Part shown: piece after piece, positions 10,091-19,400 of the stretch
Layout: every line of letters begins with the position of its first letter
Numbering within the stretch: the first letter of the stretch is position 1
Assembly (NCBI GenBank): GCA_023399215.1
Contig: JAEWQJ010000011.1
Location: forward strand, 62,001-126,000
Length of the DNA stretch: 64,000 nt
Direction: 5' to 3'
DNA from: Methanobacteriota archaeon
GTDB lineage: Archaea > Halobacteriota > Methanosarcinia > Methanosarcinales > Methanosarcinaceae
Notes under the pieces: generated by a model
Told to the model about the DNA's origin: nothing
The model's input: the letters and a program-made list of their open reading frames with translations, nothing else
Databases searched by the model: none
Position numbers and translations under genes: made by a program

Positions 10091-10450
10091 TTAGTCAAAA
10101 TGATACTCTTTTACTTCTTTACTCAGGAAATATCCAAGAATTGTCCTGATCAGTACAATCGTACCCAGTACTGTGAGATCCTGTATATCCGGGTTTCTCA
10201 GGGTTCCAAGAATAGCAACTACAATATAAAACTCAAGTCCAAAGAGTATTCTATTCGTAAGTTCCTTTCTTATTTTTTCGAGGTTTTGAGACTTTTTTAA
10301 TGCCTCCGTGGAAAAAATCTGAATTATTGCCCTTAATCCTCCATAAATAATAATAGTTGTCCCTATTGCCTCGAAAATCCATTCGAAATAGAGCAGAAAT
10401 TTATCAAACAATTCAGATAAAAACCTTTTATCACTCCCCAGGAAATGCAT
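10091..10450 (-). CDS. DUF1622-family small membrane protein
   Basis: A 119-residue protein with three hydrophobic segments. The middle carries the charged KIRKELTNRILFGLEF stretch and the C-terminus reads LGTIVLIRTILGYFLSKEVKEY. This pattern matches the DUF1622 family. The function is unknown. It is a clear paralogue of the next gene upstream (10540-10872). Both end with nearly the same SKEVKEYxFD tail. The two are separated by a 14-bp tandem repeat, so the pair arose by duplication. Confidence 0.8.
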   Translation of the reverse strand: MHFLGSDKRFLSELFDKFLLYFEWIFEAIGTTIIIYGGLRAIIQIFSTEALKKSQNLEKIRKELTNRILFGLEFYIVVAILGTLRNPDIQDLTVLGTIVLIRTILGYFLSKEVKEYHFD

Positions 10451-10519
10451 ACTGGAATTAGCTTACTGGAATTAGCTTACTGGAATTAGCTTACTGAAAT
10501 TAGCTTACTGAAATTCGCG
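10451..10519 (-). repeat. Five 14-bp tandem repeats
   Basis: The unit ACTGGAATTAGCTT is repeated at 10451, 10465 and 10479, with ACTGAAATTAGCTT at 10493 and a partial copy at 10507. It fills the spacer between the two DUF1622 paralogues, immediately before the start codon of the downstream one. Confidence 0.85.
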
Positions 10520-10539
10520 TAAACTTTTAGTCAGAACTT

Positions 10540-10872
10540 TCAGTCAAACTGATATTCTTTGACTTCTTTACTCAGGAAGTAGCCAAGAACTGTCCTGATT
10601 ACTACAATAGTTCCAACAAGTAGCAGGTCATCTACTGTAGGGTTTCTTACCGTTACGATTATATCGCCAACTATCAACAGTTCAAGAGTGAAGAGTATTT
10701 TATTTGTAAACTCTTTCCTTATTTGTTCATATCTGTAGGGTCTTTTGAAGGCTTCTATAAGCAGGATTTTAGATGCAGCCTTTAATCCTGCATATATTAC
10801 AAGAAGTGCACTCACAAGCTCGAAGAATCTATAAAAAATCTCCAGGATCACATTTGTGAGGTCCAGTACCAT
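10540..10872 (-). CDS. DUF1622-family small membrane protein
   Basis: A 110-residue paralogue of the neighbouring 119-residue protein. Shared features are an N-terminal hydrophobic helix (IYAGLKAASKI), the central KEFTNKILFTLELL segment and a C-terminal LGYFLSKEVKEYQFD. Three membrane helices are predicted by eye. The function is unknown. It is probably transcribed together with the downstream paralogue. Confidence 0.8.
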   Translation of the reverse strand: MVLDLTNVILEIFYRFFELVSALLVIYAGLKAASKILLIEAFKRPYRYEQIRKEFTNKILFTLELLIVGDIIVTVRNPTVDDLLLVGTIVVIRTVLGYFLSKEVKEYQFD

Positions 10873-11199
10873 TCTTACCCTTCCAAAAGTATCCGACCTT
10901 AAGATAGTTCTTTATCTCAAAATCAGGGCTTTCAATCAAGCACAGAATTAGTTTTGAGATATCTCCCCAGGTATCCTTATTTATATTATTCCAATACTAT
11001 ATATTTATCTCGATGTAATTTCTCCCTATCTCAATATCTGTAATTTCCCATCTCAATATTTGTATATATTAATGGCTAACGTAATCACTGAAAAATCTGA
11101 AAAATTAGGCTGGAAATTCTAACTAAAAATTTTTGCTCCGGTAAATCGGAATACCGAAGCAGAATGATAGTTTTGCATGAAATATTCTAACTAAAAGGT
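10873..11199. other. Intergenic spacer, no gene seen
   Basis: About 330 bp, AT-rich, with a repeated word (ATCTCAATATCTGTA / ATCTCAATATTTGTA) near 11030-11065. It contains the promoter region for the DUF1622 pair. No ORF with coding character was seen. Confidence 0.5.
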
Positions 11200-14070
11200 T
11201 CACTTTTTCTCAGCATTTTCCGATTGCAGTCCCGGAATTTCTCCGTGCGCTGTACTGTATGTTTTGACAGCATTCGGAGCTCCAAGCAGGAGTTTTCTAA
11301 TCCTGTTATAAACACTCGGGTATTTCTGGGCATTAAGTTCTCCGAGAAGGTCTGCCAGGATCTTTACAAGTGGAACATGATACTTTGATTCCATCTGGTC
11401 TATGTTTGCAAAGGCATTGAGCATATTGACCGTGCTGTACTCGTTCACAGGGGCAAGCTTTCTCAGGATTTCTGCAAAGAGAGCCCTACCTTCTTCGGTC
11501 TGGAGGGATTTTTTCCTGTTACGTGCAAAGCTTCCATAAAGAGCACGCTGGTCATTTGCCTGCTCGATCCTGAAAGCGTCTGACCGTTCCATTTCCCTGA
11601 CAAGTTCCACTGCATCAACGCTGCTGCTGCTCCCGATTACAGAAAGGAAAGCTTCCCAGGCAACAAGATTTTTCTTTGACTCGTTTTCAAAGGCTCTCAG
11701 AACTTCAACTTTGTCGGGCGCCGAGCTGTTCAGGTATGCGGCAAATGCGCTCAGCCGGTCCGTTGCACAGGTTGCAGTCTCAAACTGCTGTTTTATCATT
11801 GCATGAATCTCGGAAGTATCAAGAGTTGCAAGGATGCCAAGACAGACATTTTTGGCCTGCCTGTTCTTGATTACTCTTGCCGTCTCCTCAAGAGTTGAGT
11901 CTCTGGGAATTGATGATTCTTCAAAGAAGCGGTAGGCGGAAATTACGGAGTTTACATATTTCCGGGCAACAGCTTTCAGGAGTTTCTGTCTAACCTCATA
12001 AAGCTCCTGGTACCTGTGGGCAAATTCTTCATCCTCAACGGACTCAAAAATGGTCAGGAACTGTCCTCCTGCTTTGTCGAGAAGCTTCCGGTCATTGAGG
12101 AGCCTATAGTAAAGCTCGATAAAGTCTTCAGAGGGTTTTGATTCAGGATTTTTAAGGAGCTTTAGTTTTTCCCTGTCAACAAGGGTATAGAAAGCCGTAA
12201 ACCTGCCTATGATATCTTTATCTTTCTTTACCTGCATCATGAGCTCTTCGTGGCTTGCTTTGTATACAAGTTTCCCGTAGAAAGAATAGCCCCTGTTAAG
12301 TGATAGGAAGGCTGGCATATCCACGTTTTCAACTACAATCTCTGAGGTTTCCCCGCTTACCCTTTCCATAATCTCTACGAGGTCATTGCCATTTTCATCA
12401 ACAAGAGCTGCCCTGAACGGGAATTCCCAGGGTTTTCCGCCTTCTGGGACTTTTTGTTTGAGGAAGAATGTGAATTTCCTGGCATCCCGGTTATATTCGG
12501 CTGAAACCTCGACTACAGGGAATTTTGTCTGTCTCAGCCAGGTTTCAGACATATCTTTTAAGGGCTGTCCGCTTTCTTCTTCCATAGCTTCAATCCAGTC
12601 CTGAGTGGCTGCGTTGGAATGTTTGAACTTTTTGAAGTACCTGTCCAGGCCTCTGACAAAGGTGTCCTTCCCTATAAGGGACTCGACCATGCGCACGTAT
12701 TCCGGGGCTTTTACATAGGTGACTGAGGTAATCAGGTCATTTGGGTCATTGAAGCCGTCAGGAATGATCGGCATAGAAGCTGCCCCCGAATCCAGGGCAA
12801 AGGTTCCCGAAGCTGGCGCAAGCAGTTCAAGCACTCTGTCCAGCCTATCGTAGTCCTCGCCAAAGAGAAAGGCATGATACTGTTCTTCCACATGCACGGT
12901 CACAGCTTCGTTCAGCCAGATCTCAAACGGGCTTCTTCCGGTTACTTCGGACCCGTTCTGGTTATGGTGATATTCGTGAACCTTTACCTGGGTCATATAT
13001 TCAAAAGCCGAGTCCGTTATCTGCGGGAAAGGCATGATGCGGTTTGTGGTAATCGTGGTGTTCCCGACGTTTTCCATGCCTCCGAAGTCCGAGTTCTGCA
13101 TGCCGATTTCTCTGTAGACAGTACCTGTATACCTGTATCCGGGGCTGATGGTTTTGTCAAGCTCAGCAAGCCTTTCCCTGACCTTTTTAAGGTCTTCTTC
13201 CAGCGTGGATTCGGGCTTTGCTTCAAGTTTCATCTTCTCTCTCATGCGGATAAGGTCCCAGAGCTCCTTTCTGACAGGCAGCTTCTCCTTATCGAACTGT
13301 TCAGGCCCCGTAAATAGGTAAACCCACATAACCGCATCATGCAGGATATCAAGCGCTTTTTCGGCTGCAACTGCATCTGAGGCTGGCGGCGCAAGTAGTT
13401 CAAGCATGAAAGTGCCTCCGTCAGGATACTCAAATTCCCTTTTAAAGGTTGCATAAGTCCCAACCCCCAGGAAAAAGAGATAGGTCGCCATTGGAGTGAC
13501 CGAGTTATCATATACGATTTTGTCCCTTCCCGGCTTTACAGTATGCCTCTCAACCACGACATCCCCATTCGTAATGAGGTTCGTGTACCGCGAATCCGCA
13601 ATTATGGCAGTTTTGTAAGTACATTTTGCGGCCATATCGTCAATGCACGGCACAATCCTCTGGAACCCCCACTGCTGGCACTGCGTGATCTGCTGCGGTG
13701 GAGCTCCTGCCGGCGTTTCGTCATAGTAAAGCCCTTCAAGGATATTTTTAGTCGGCCTGCAAACCGTATCCGTAATGACCGCAACTTCGGTATGCGGTGG
13801 GATCTCTTCCCTGAAATTTATCTCAAGAATCGCATCATCCTTCCGGTATCTGTAAGAAACCTCGTACTGTATGCAGCTCACAGCCCTAATCTCAAGGTCC
13901 TTGCAGTTTAATTCCAGCTTCTCAATAGGAACATCCTTTGTTCTTACTCTGAGTACGGACGTCACATTCGTCCTGTCATCATAAACGTCAAACACCAGAT
14001 CCATATCCAAAACGTCAACAGTAAGTTCCCCGAAGTCCTCAGGATAATATTTGTAAAGCCTATTCTTCAT
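11200..14070 (-). CDS. M1-family zinc aminopeptidase
   Basis: A 956-residue gluzincin aminopeptidase of the PepN/APN type. The substrate-binding GxMEN motif appears as GGMENVGN. The zinc motif HEYHH near residue 366 is followed 18 residues later by the third ligand Glu in NEAVTVHVEE. The C-terminal half matches the helical domain of family members. It probably trims peptides in the cytoplasm, since no signal peptide is seen. The ATG is preceded by GGTGA at 8-9 nt. It is transcribed divergently from the DISARM methyltransferase gene across a ~215-bp promoter region. Confidence 0.93.
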   Translation of the reverse strand: MKNRLYKYYPEDFGELTVDVLDMDLVFDVYDDRTNVTSVLRVRTKDVPIEKLELNCKDLEIRAVSCIQYEVSYRYRKDDAILEINFREEIPPHTEVAVITDTVCRPTKNILEGLYYDETPAGAPPQQITQCQQWGFQRIVPCIDDMAAKCTYKTAIIADSRYTNLITNGDVVVERHTVKPGRDKIVYDNSVTPMATYLFFLGVGTYATFKREFEYPDGGTFMLELLAPPASDAVAAEKALDILHDAVMWVYLFTGPEQFDKEKLPVRKELWDLIRMREKMKLEAKPESTLEEDLKKVRERLAELDKTISPGYRYTGTVYREIGMQNSDFGGMENVGNTTITTNRIMPFPQITDSAFEYMTQVKVHEYHHNQNGSEVTGRSPFEIWLNEAVTVHVEEQYHAFLFGEDYDRLDRVLELLAPASGTFALDSGAASMPIIPDGFNDPNDLITSVTYVKAPEYVRMVESLIGKDTFVRGLDRYFKKFKHSNAATQDWIEAMEEESGQPLKDMSETWLRQTKFPVVEVSAEYNRDARKFTFFLKQKVPEGGKPWEFPFRAALVDENGNDLVEIMERVSGETSEIVVENVDMPAFLSLNRGYSFYGKLVYKASHEELMMQVKKDKDIIGRFTAFYTLVDREKLKLLKNPESKPSEDFIELYYRLLNDRKLLDKAGGQFLTIFESVEDEEFAHRYQELYEVRQKLLKAVARKYVNSVISAYRFFEESSIPRDSTLEETARVIKNRQAKNVCLGILATLDTSEIHAMIKQQFETATCATDRLSAFAAYLNSSAPDKVEVLRAFENESKKNLVAWEAFLSVIGSSSSVDAVELVREMERSDAFRIEQANDQRALYGSFARNRKKSLQTEEGRALFAEILRKLAPVNEYSTVNMLNAFANIDQMESKYHVPLVKILADLLGELNAQKYPSVYNRIRKLLLGAPNAVKTYSTAHGEIPGLQSENAEKK

Positions 14071-14286
14071 AAAAGCGTCACCGAATAAAAGTTATAAGAG
14101 TAATATTGTGGGATAGAAAAGGAAGGTATGAGATTTAAAGGTGTAGTGTTGAAGAAAGAAATATTCAAAATTTTAAAATCAGATGTTCAAATCAACATAT
14201 TAATATAATTAAACTTCATCAGATGTTAATCGACTTTTTGATAATTAACAAATTCAAAAAGATAAACATTTTCGGTGAATTTCTTA

Positions 14287-15558
14287 ATGAAGTCAAAATA
14301 TACGGTTCTGGATCTGTTTTCTGGTGCAGGAGGACTCTCAGAGGGTTTCTTTCAGCAAGGATTCAAATTTGTCTCTCATATCGAGAAAGATAAGTATGCC
14401 AGAAATTCCCTGGAAACCAGAGCCATTTACCATGCCCTGAAAAACTCCGGTAATGAACAGATTTATCAGGATTATATCTCCGGGAAAGTCAACAGGGGCG
14501 AGTTTATTCATAAGTTCAATGAGCTGGAACTTCCGTCTATTGGATTATTACAGGGGGAAATATCCGAATCAAATGAAGAAACCATGATGAAAGATATTAA
14601 AACACACTTGGATGTGATTGATAGCGATTCAGTCGATGTGATGATAGGTGGGCCACCATGTCAGGCATACTCAGTTGCAGGTAGGGGTAGAAAACCAAAG
14701 GAAATGAAAGACGACCCACGTAATTATTTATACAGGTATTATCTCTCATTTTTGAAAAACTTTAATCCTGAACTTTTCGTATTTGAAAATGTGCCAGGAA
14801 TAATAAGTGCAAACGGTGGAGATATTTATTCAAACTTTCATAAAGAAGCGGAAAAGTATGGGTATAAAGTGAAAGCTCATATCGTTTATGCTAAAGGCTT
14901 TTCTGTACTTCAAGATAGAAGAAGAATTATATTTATCGGGTGGAAAGATAGGTATGATCTTTCTTACCCTGAGTTCCCGGAAAAACCACCTGTAAAGTTT
15001 CCTGTTTCAGCCCTTTTTAAAGATTTACCTGTTTTACAGGCTGGAGAAGGTACTGAACAGGCTACTAAATATGCCAGGTCTCTTTCAAAGTCATCAAAAT
15101 ATCTTCGAAGGTTTAATATTAGAGAGAAAAACGACGTTCTCATTCAGCATAAAGCGAGAACTCATAACAAAAGAGATCTTGAAATCTACAGGCAGGTCAT
15201 AAATAAATGGAATTGCGAAAAAAAGCGTCTAAAGTATAATGAGTTAAGTCCAGAATTTCAAACACATAAGAACAAAAGTTCATTTCTTGATAGGTTCAAA
15301 GTTGTTGATGGAGATAATTATTCTCACGCTATACTTGCTCATATTGCTAAAGATGGACATCATTTTATACATCCAGATATAAACCAGTTAAGATCCCTTA
15401 CAGTTAGAGAAGCAGCACGAATACAATCATTCCCTGATAATTATAAGTTCGAAGGCTCAAGAACCGCACAATATACGCAAATTGGTAATGCTGTACCCCC
15501 ACTCATGGCTAAGGGAATCGCAATTGAAATCGAAAAAATGCTCAAAGAGATTTTATGA
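14287..15558 (+). CDS. drmMII: DNA (cytosine-5) methyltransferase, DISARM DrmMII-type
   Basis: This enzyme would methylate cytosine C5 at a specific site, marking self DNA. Conserved motifs in order are motif I DLFSGAGGLSEGF, motif IV GGPPCQAYSVAGRGR with the catalytic Cys, motif VI ENVPGI, motif VIII QDRRRIIFIG, and motifs IX/X REAARIQSFPD and QIGNAVPPLMAKG. An in-frame GTG lies at 14275. I prefer the ATG at 14287 because GGTGA sits 8-9 nt before it. Its stop overlaps the next ATG (ATGA at 15555), so it is coupled to the glycosylase gene. Placement before drmABC supports the class 2 DISARM methylase role rather than a solitary methylase; no restriction nuclease gene is adjacent. Confidence 0.92.
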   Translation: MKSKYTVLDLFSGAGGLSEGFFQQGFKFVSHIEKDKYARNSLETRAIYHALKNSGNEQIYQDYISGKVNRGEFIHKFNELELPSIGLLQGEISESNEETMMKDIKTHLDVIDSDSVDVMIGGPPCQAYSVAGRGRKPKEMKDDPRNYLYRYYLSFLKNFNPELFVFENVPGIISANGGDIYSNFHKEAEKYGYKVKAHIVYAKGFSVLQDRRRIIFIGWKDRYDLSYPEFPEKPPVKFPVSALFKDLPVLQAGEGTEQATKYARSLSKSSKYLRRFNIREKNDVLIQHKARTHNKRDLEIYRQVINKWNCEKKRLKYNELSPEFQTHKNKSSFLDRFKVVDGDNYSHAILAHIAKDGHHFIHPDINQLRSLTVREAARIQSFPDNYKFEGSRTAQYTQIGNAVPPLMAKGIAIEIEKMLKEIL

Positions 15559-16235
15559 AGGCTATCAATAAAGATAAAGACTATTTTAAAAAGATAAAGA
15601 TAATCCGTACTGAACTTTTGATATGGGGAGAACAAAATCTCCGAAAATTTCCATGGAGAGAAACCTCCGACCCATATAAAATTGTCATTGCTGAAGTGAT
15701 GCTTCATAGGACAAGAGCATATCAGGTAAAAGATATCTATGAAAAATTTATTCTTAAATATCCTGATTTTGAGTCGATTGTTAAAGCTGGTCGTGAAGCA
15801 ATTAGAGCTGATTTGAAATCTCTTGGTCTCTTCTGGCGTGCAGATTTGCTTTACGATATGGCTGTCGAAGTTGTGGAAAAATATAGTGGAAAACTACCTC
15901 TGGACAGGAAGAAATTAATGACAATGCCAGGGGTAGGAAACTACATTTCAGCAGCCATTCTATGTTTTGGATATAACCTTCCTGAACCAGTTCTGGATAC
16001 TAACACGGTACGTGTACTTGGAAGAATTTTTGGGCTGAATATTACAGATTCCTCTAGAAGAAGCAAACTATATTACGATGTTATGTACGATCTTGTTAAT
16101 TTCTGGGATCCAAGAACCGTTTCTTTTTCTTTAATTGATTTTGCAAATGCAATTTGTATTCCAAGAGAAAAGCCCAAATGTGAGATTTGCAAACTCAAAG
16201 ACATCTGTATATATTACTCAAACTTAAAACTGTAA
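15555..16235 (+). CDS. HhH-GPD DNA glycosylase, Mig-like T:G mismatch type
   Basis: A 226-residue EndoIII/MutY-superfamily protein. The helix-hairpin-helix reads MPGVGNYISAAI. The catalytic Asp is D148 (VLDTNTVRV). A C-terminal [4Fe-4S] cluster motif reads C-x7-C-x2-C-x5-C, one residue longer in the first gap than classic EndoIII. Y130 sits exactly 18 residues before the Asp, at the position of Lys in EndoIII and Ser in MutY. Tyr there is characteristic of the Methanothermobacter Mig thymine glycosylase. The EVMLHRTRAYQV segment also resembles Mig. The 4-bp overlap with the methylase gene suggests it removes T from T:G pairs formed by 5-methylcytosine deamination. The T:G specificity is inference. 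Confidence 0.85.
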   Translation: MKAINKDKDYFKKIKIIRTELLIWGEQNLRKFPWRETSDPYKIVIAEVMLHRTRAYQVKDIYEKFILKYPDFESIVKAGREAIRADLKSLGLFWRADLLYDMAVEVVEKYSGKLPLDRKKLMTMPGVGNYISAAILCFGYNLPEPVLDTNTVRVLGRIFGLNITDSSRRSKLYYDVMYDLVNFWDPRTVSFSLIDFANAICIPREKPKCEICKLKDICIYYSNLKL

Positions 16236-16469
16236 ATCTCTTACAATTGCGATTTTCAATATTTTTTTCGAATTTTTTAATAACTATATTCAAAAATACG
16301 TATAACTCATTTATTTATGACAATATAAGTCTAGAGAAACAATTCTATCAATAAATATTTAACCAAATTTGGAATACTAACTTAGTATATTATTGTTGAA
16401 TATTTAACAGACCGCCTATTTAATAATTATTTTAGCTTGTATATTCGTTAGACTATATGGAATGAGACT
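16236..16469. promoter_or_regulatory. Spacer and probable promoter of the drmABCE operon
   Basis: A 234-bp AT-rich gap separates the methylase-glycosylase pair from drmA and is the only gap in the locus. All later genes abut or overlap. A second promoter here would uncouple methylation from the effector genes. No single TATA box stands out from the AT-rich background. Confidence 0.35.
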
Positions 16470-19400
16470 ATGAGGGAAAAATATATTGAAAAATTAATAA
16501 AAGAAGTTTTAGGGCCAAGAAATGGATCTGAGGAAACAATAATTGGAGCAGATCCTTATACAGAATACATCACTGGAGTTATTATTCCAAAGGATTGCAA
16601 ACAAAGAGAACTTAGTCCAGATTCGGAAATTCTCAATGTTGAAGGGGAGGATAAGGGGGCAGAAGATACTGATTCACAAGAAAACACATCTTCAATCCTC
16701 CCATCTGAGCTTGATCCTCGTGTGAGATCCAAATCATTTGGAATATCTTTTTTAGTTAAGGGTAAAGATCCCTGTTTGAAAGTTTGTGTAACTTGGGGAA
16801 GATATTTCAAAGAAGAACTTGTTTCTGAAAATCCTAATAGAGAGAATGTCACCGAAAAGGAGTTTTCTTGGAAACGAAAACCTTACTGTAAAATTTTTAA
16901 TATCAATATGGCTGGAGACTCCTCTAAAGAAATAACTGTTTACGAGGGAATGGATGGAAAAATTGTTTTGAATAGTCGGGGGATAAAGACCAATAATACA
17001 CTCCATATTATTCTTAGTCTGATAAATGAGTTAAAGATCGGAGATTGTTATGGAGACAAAGTGATTGAGTCGTCTCTTTATCAGCCTTCTATACGTGTCA
17101 TTCTTGGAAATAACTGCAGACTAGAGTCAATCGATTCCGAAGAAAATGATGAGCTTAACTTTATCTATAGAGAAAATCCTGTTCTGTCAAGAGGTCACAT
17201 GTGTTCCTCTATATGGAAGGATGTCGATTATCAAAATAAATTTGACATTAAAGTATTATGGCCTGACGGCGCTCATTTTGATGAATGTCGTGAATTCATA
17301 ATTTGTGATGTAAGAAGTGAATTTGTTCCTCTTTATCCAAATCCAGCACCTATTTTTGAATGGACAGATTCTGAAATCTCTAATTTCCCCTCTAATTTCC
17401 CAGTTTTCTCAGCTTTAAAGTTATCCGAAATGTGGGATGAAATGGAAATCATAGATTATTTAAATCCGATCTTAAAAAGTTATGAAAAATGGATTCTCAA
17501 AAATGAAACTTTACTTGAGGGTTTTTCAGATAAGGATAAAATTATCGCAAAAAAGCTTATAGATAAACAAAAAATTTGTCTTAAAAGGATTAATAGAGGA
17601 ATAGAATGTCTTCAAAACGATAAAAATATTCTTCTGTCATTTTGCTTTGCTAATAAAGTCATATGGTTACAAAATCTCTGGAAAAAGGGCGGCAAACTGG
17701 AGGAAAGTGATATTGACTTTGTTTGGAGACCATTTCAACTTGCATTTTTCTTGATGAATCTGGAATCTCTATCCAATAAAGACTCAGAATTCAGAGATTA
17801 CGTTGATTTACTGTGGGTACCTACAGGAGGAGGAAAAACAGAGTCTTATCTTGCAATGATGGCTTTTGTTATGGCTTTAAGAAGAAGGAATGCACAGATG
17901 AGACTTCGGAATGGAGATAAAGATAACAAAGATGTAACTGGGGCAGGAACTTCCATAATTTCTAGGTATACATTACGTCTATTAACTATCCAACAATTTA
18001 GAAGAACACTTGTTATGATCACGGCAGCAGAATACCTACGTGTTTTCAATAATCAGGGACTTTCTGGATGGAGGCCACAAAAGTGTTTTACATCTGAAGA
18101 TTGGTTATACGGAACTGTAAGATTTTCTGTAGGAATGTGGGTTGGAGGAGGAGTATCTCCTAACAATCTTCGTGATGAACAAGGAGCAATTAAGGCATTA
18201 CAAAATAGTTCATGGTCAGAAGGTGAACCCGCTCAGATAGTAAAATGTCCAGTATGTGGTACTTGGCTTGCTGTTCCCAGTTCGGGTTTGCCAATTGGGG
18301 TTAATAAAATACATCTCGTACTTAAATATGAAAAAACTCTCTCTGAATTGAAAAGTCATGTTTCAAAGCTTACGTCAGTTTCTGATTTAATTAAGGAAAT
18401 TCAAGTTTCAGATAATAAATGCCTTATAAACTATTTCATAATGTTTGTTACACTTGACAGCTCTAGAAAAGTTGATGAAAAAGAATTTGATGATATTATA
18501 TCGAAACTTGAAAAAGAGCTTAACGTCAAAGTTGCCTCTTTCAGACCTTCACGATCTGGTTATTTCCCTTCATACAATGAAGTTGGACGAAAAAAATATA
18601 TTCCTGTTGATTTTGAAATTTTTTGCCCAAATCCTGAATGTGATCTTAACAATAATGTTAATCATAAGGAAGGAGTACCCTTCAATGTTTCTGGAAATTC
18701 AAAACAGAAATTACCAGATGGTTTGTTTGTGAAGGACAATGCTTCTCCGTTTGTTGCAAGTTCACATATTCCTATTCCAGCATACACTGTTGATGAGCAG
18801 ATATACCACAGATGTCCAACTATTATTGTAAGTACAGCAGATAAAATCGCAAGGCTAGCTTTTGAGCCCAGATCTGGTTCCATATTTGGAAACGTGAAAA
18901 AATATAATGGATTTTATGGTTATTATCGTGATGATTCAGAAGAATTGTTGCCAAATAATTGCACCAAAAATGCAATTTCAAAGTATTCCACTAATGTAAA
19001 TCCATTCTTTCCACCTGATATGATAGTACAGGATGAACTTCATTTAATGGATGGGCCTTTGGGTAGTATGTTTGGTATTTATGAGTGTGTTGTCGATGGT
19101 CTTATCCGTGAATCAGGTGGAATTCCAAAGTATATTGCATCTTCTGCAACTGTTAACGATGCAGCGATTCAAGTTAAAAGTCTTTTTAATAGACCGTTAT
19201 TCCAGTTTCCTGCATATGGTCTAACTTTCAAAGATAGTTTTTTTGTAAAAATGCCTGCTTGGTCAGCTGGATGGAATGAAAATAGACCCGGAAGAGTTTA
19301 CATGGGGATTTATGCACCAGGAAGAGGTCCGTTGACACCAATTATAAGAATATGGTCAAGGATGCTGCAGACTGGTGAAGATAATTGCTCTGAAAAGGGA

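Noticed and set aside
12874..13317. 147-codon plus-strand ORF
   Set aside because: Antisense to the M1 aminopeptidase across its zinc-binding region; no ribosome-binding site.
14287..15558. Type II restriction-modification system
   Set aside because: No restriction endonuclease gene follows. The neighbours are a glycosylase and drmABC, which fits DISARM better.
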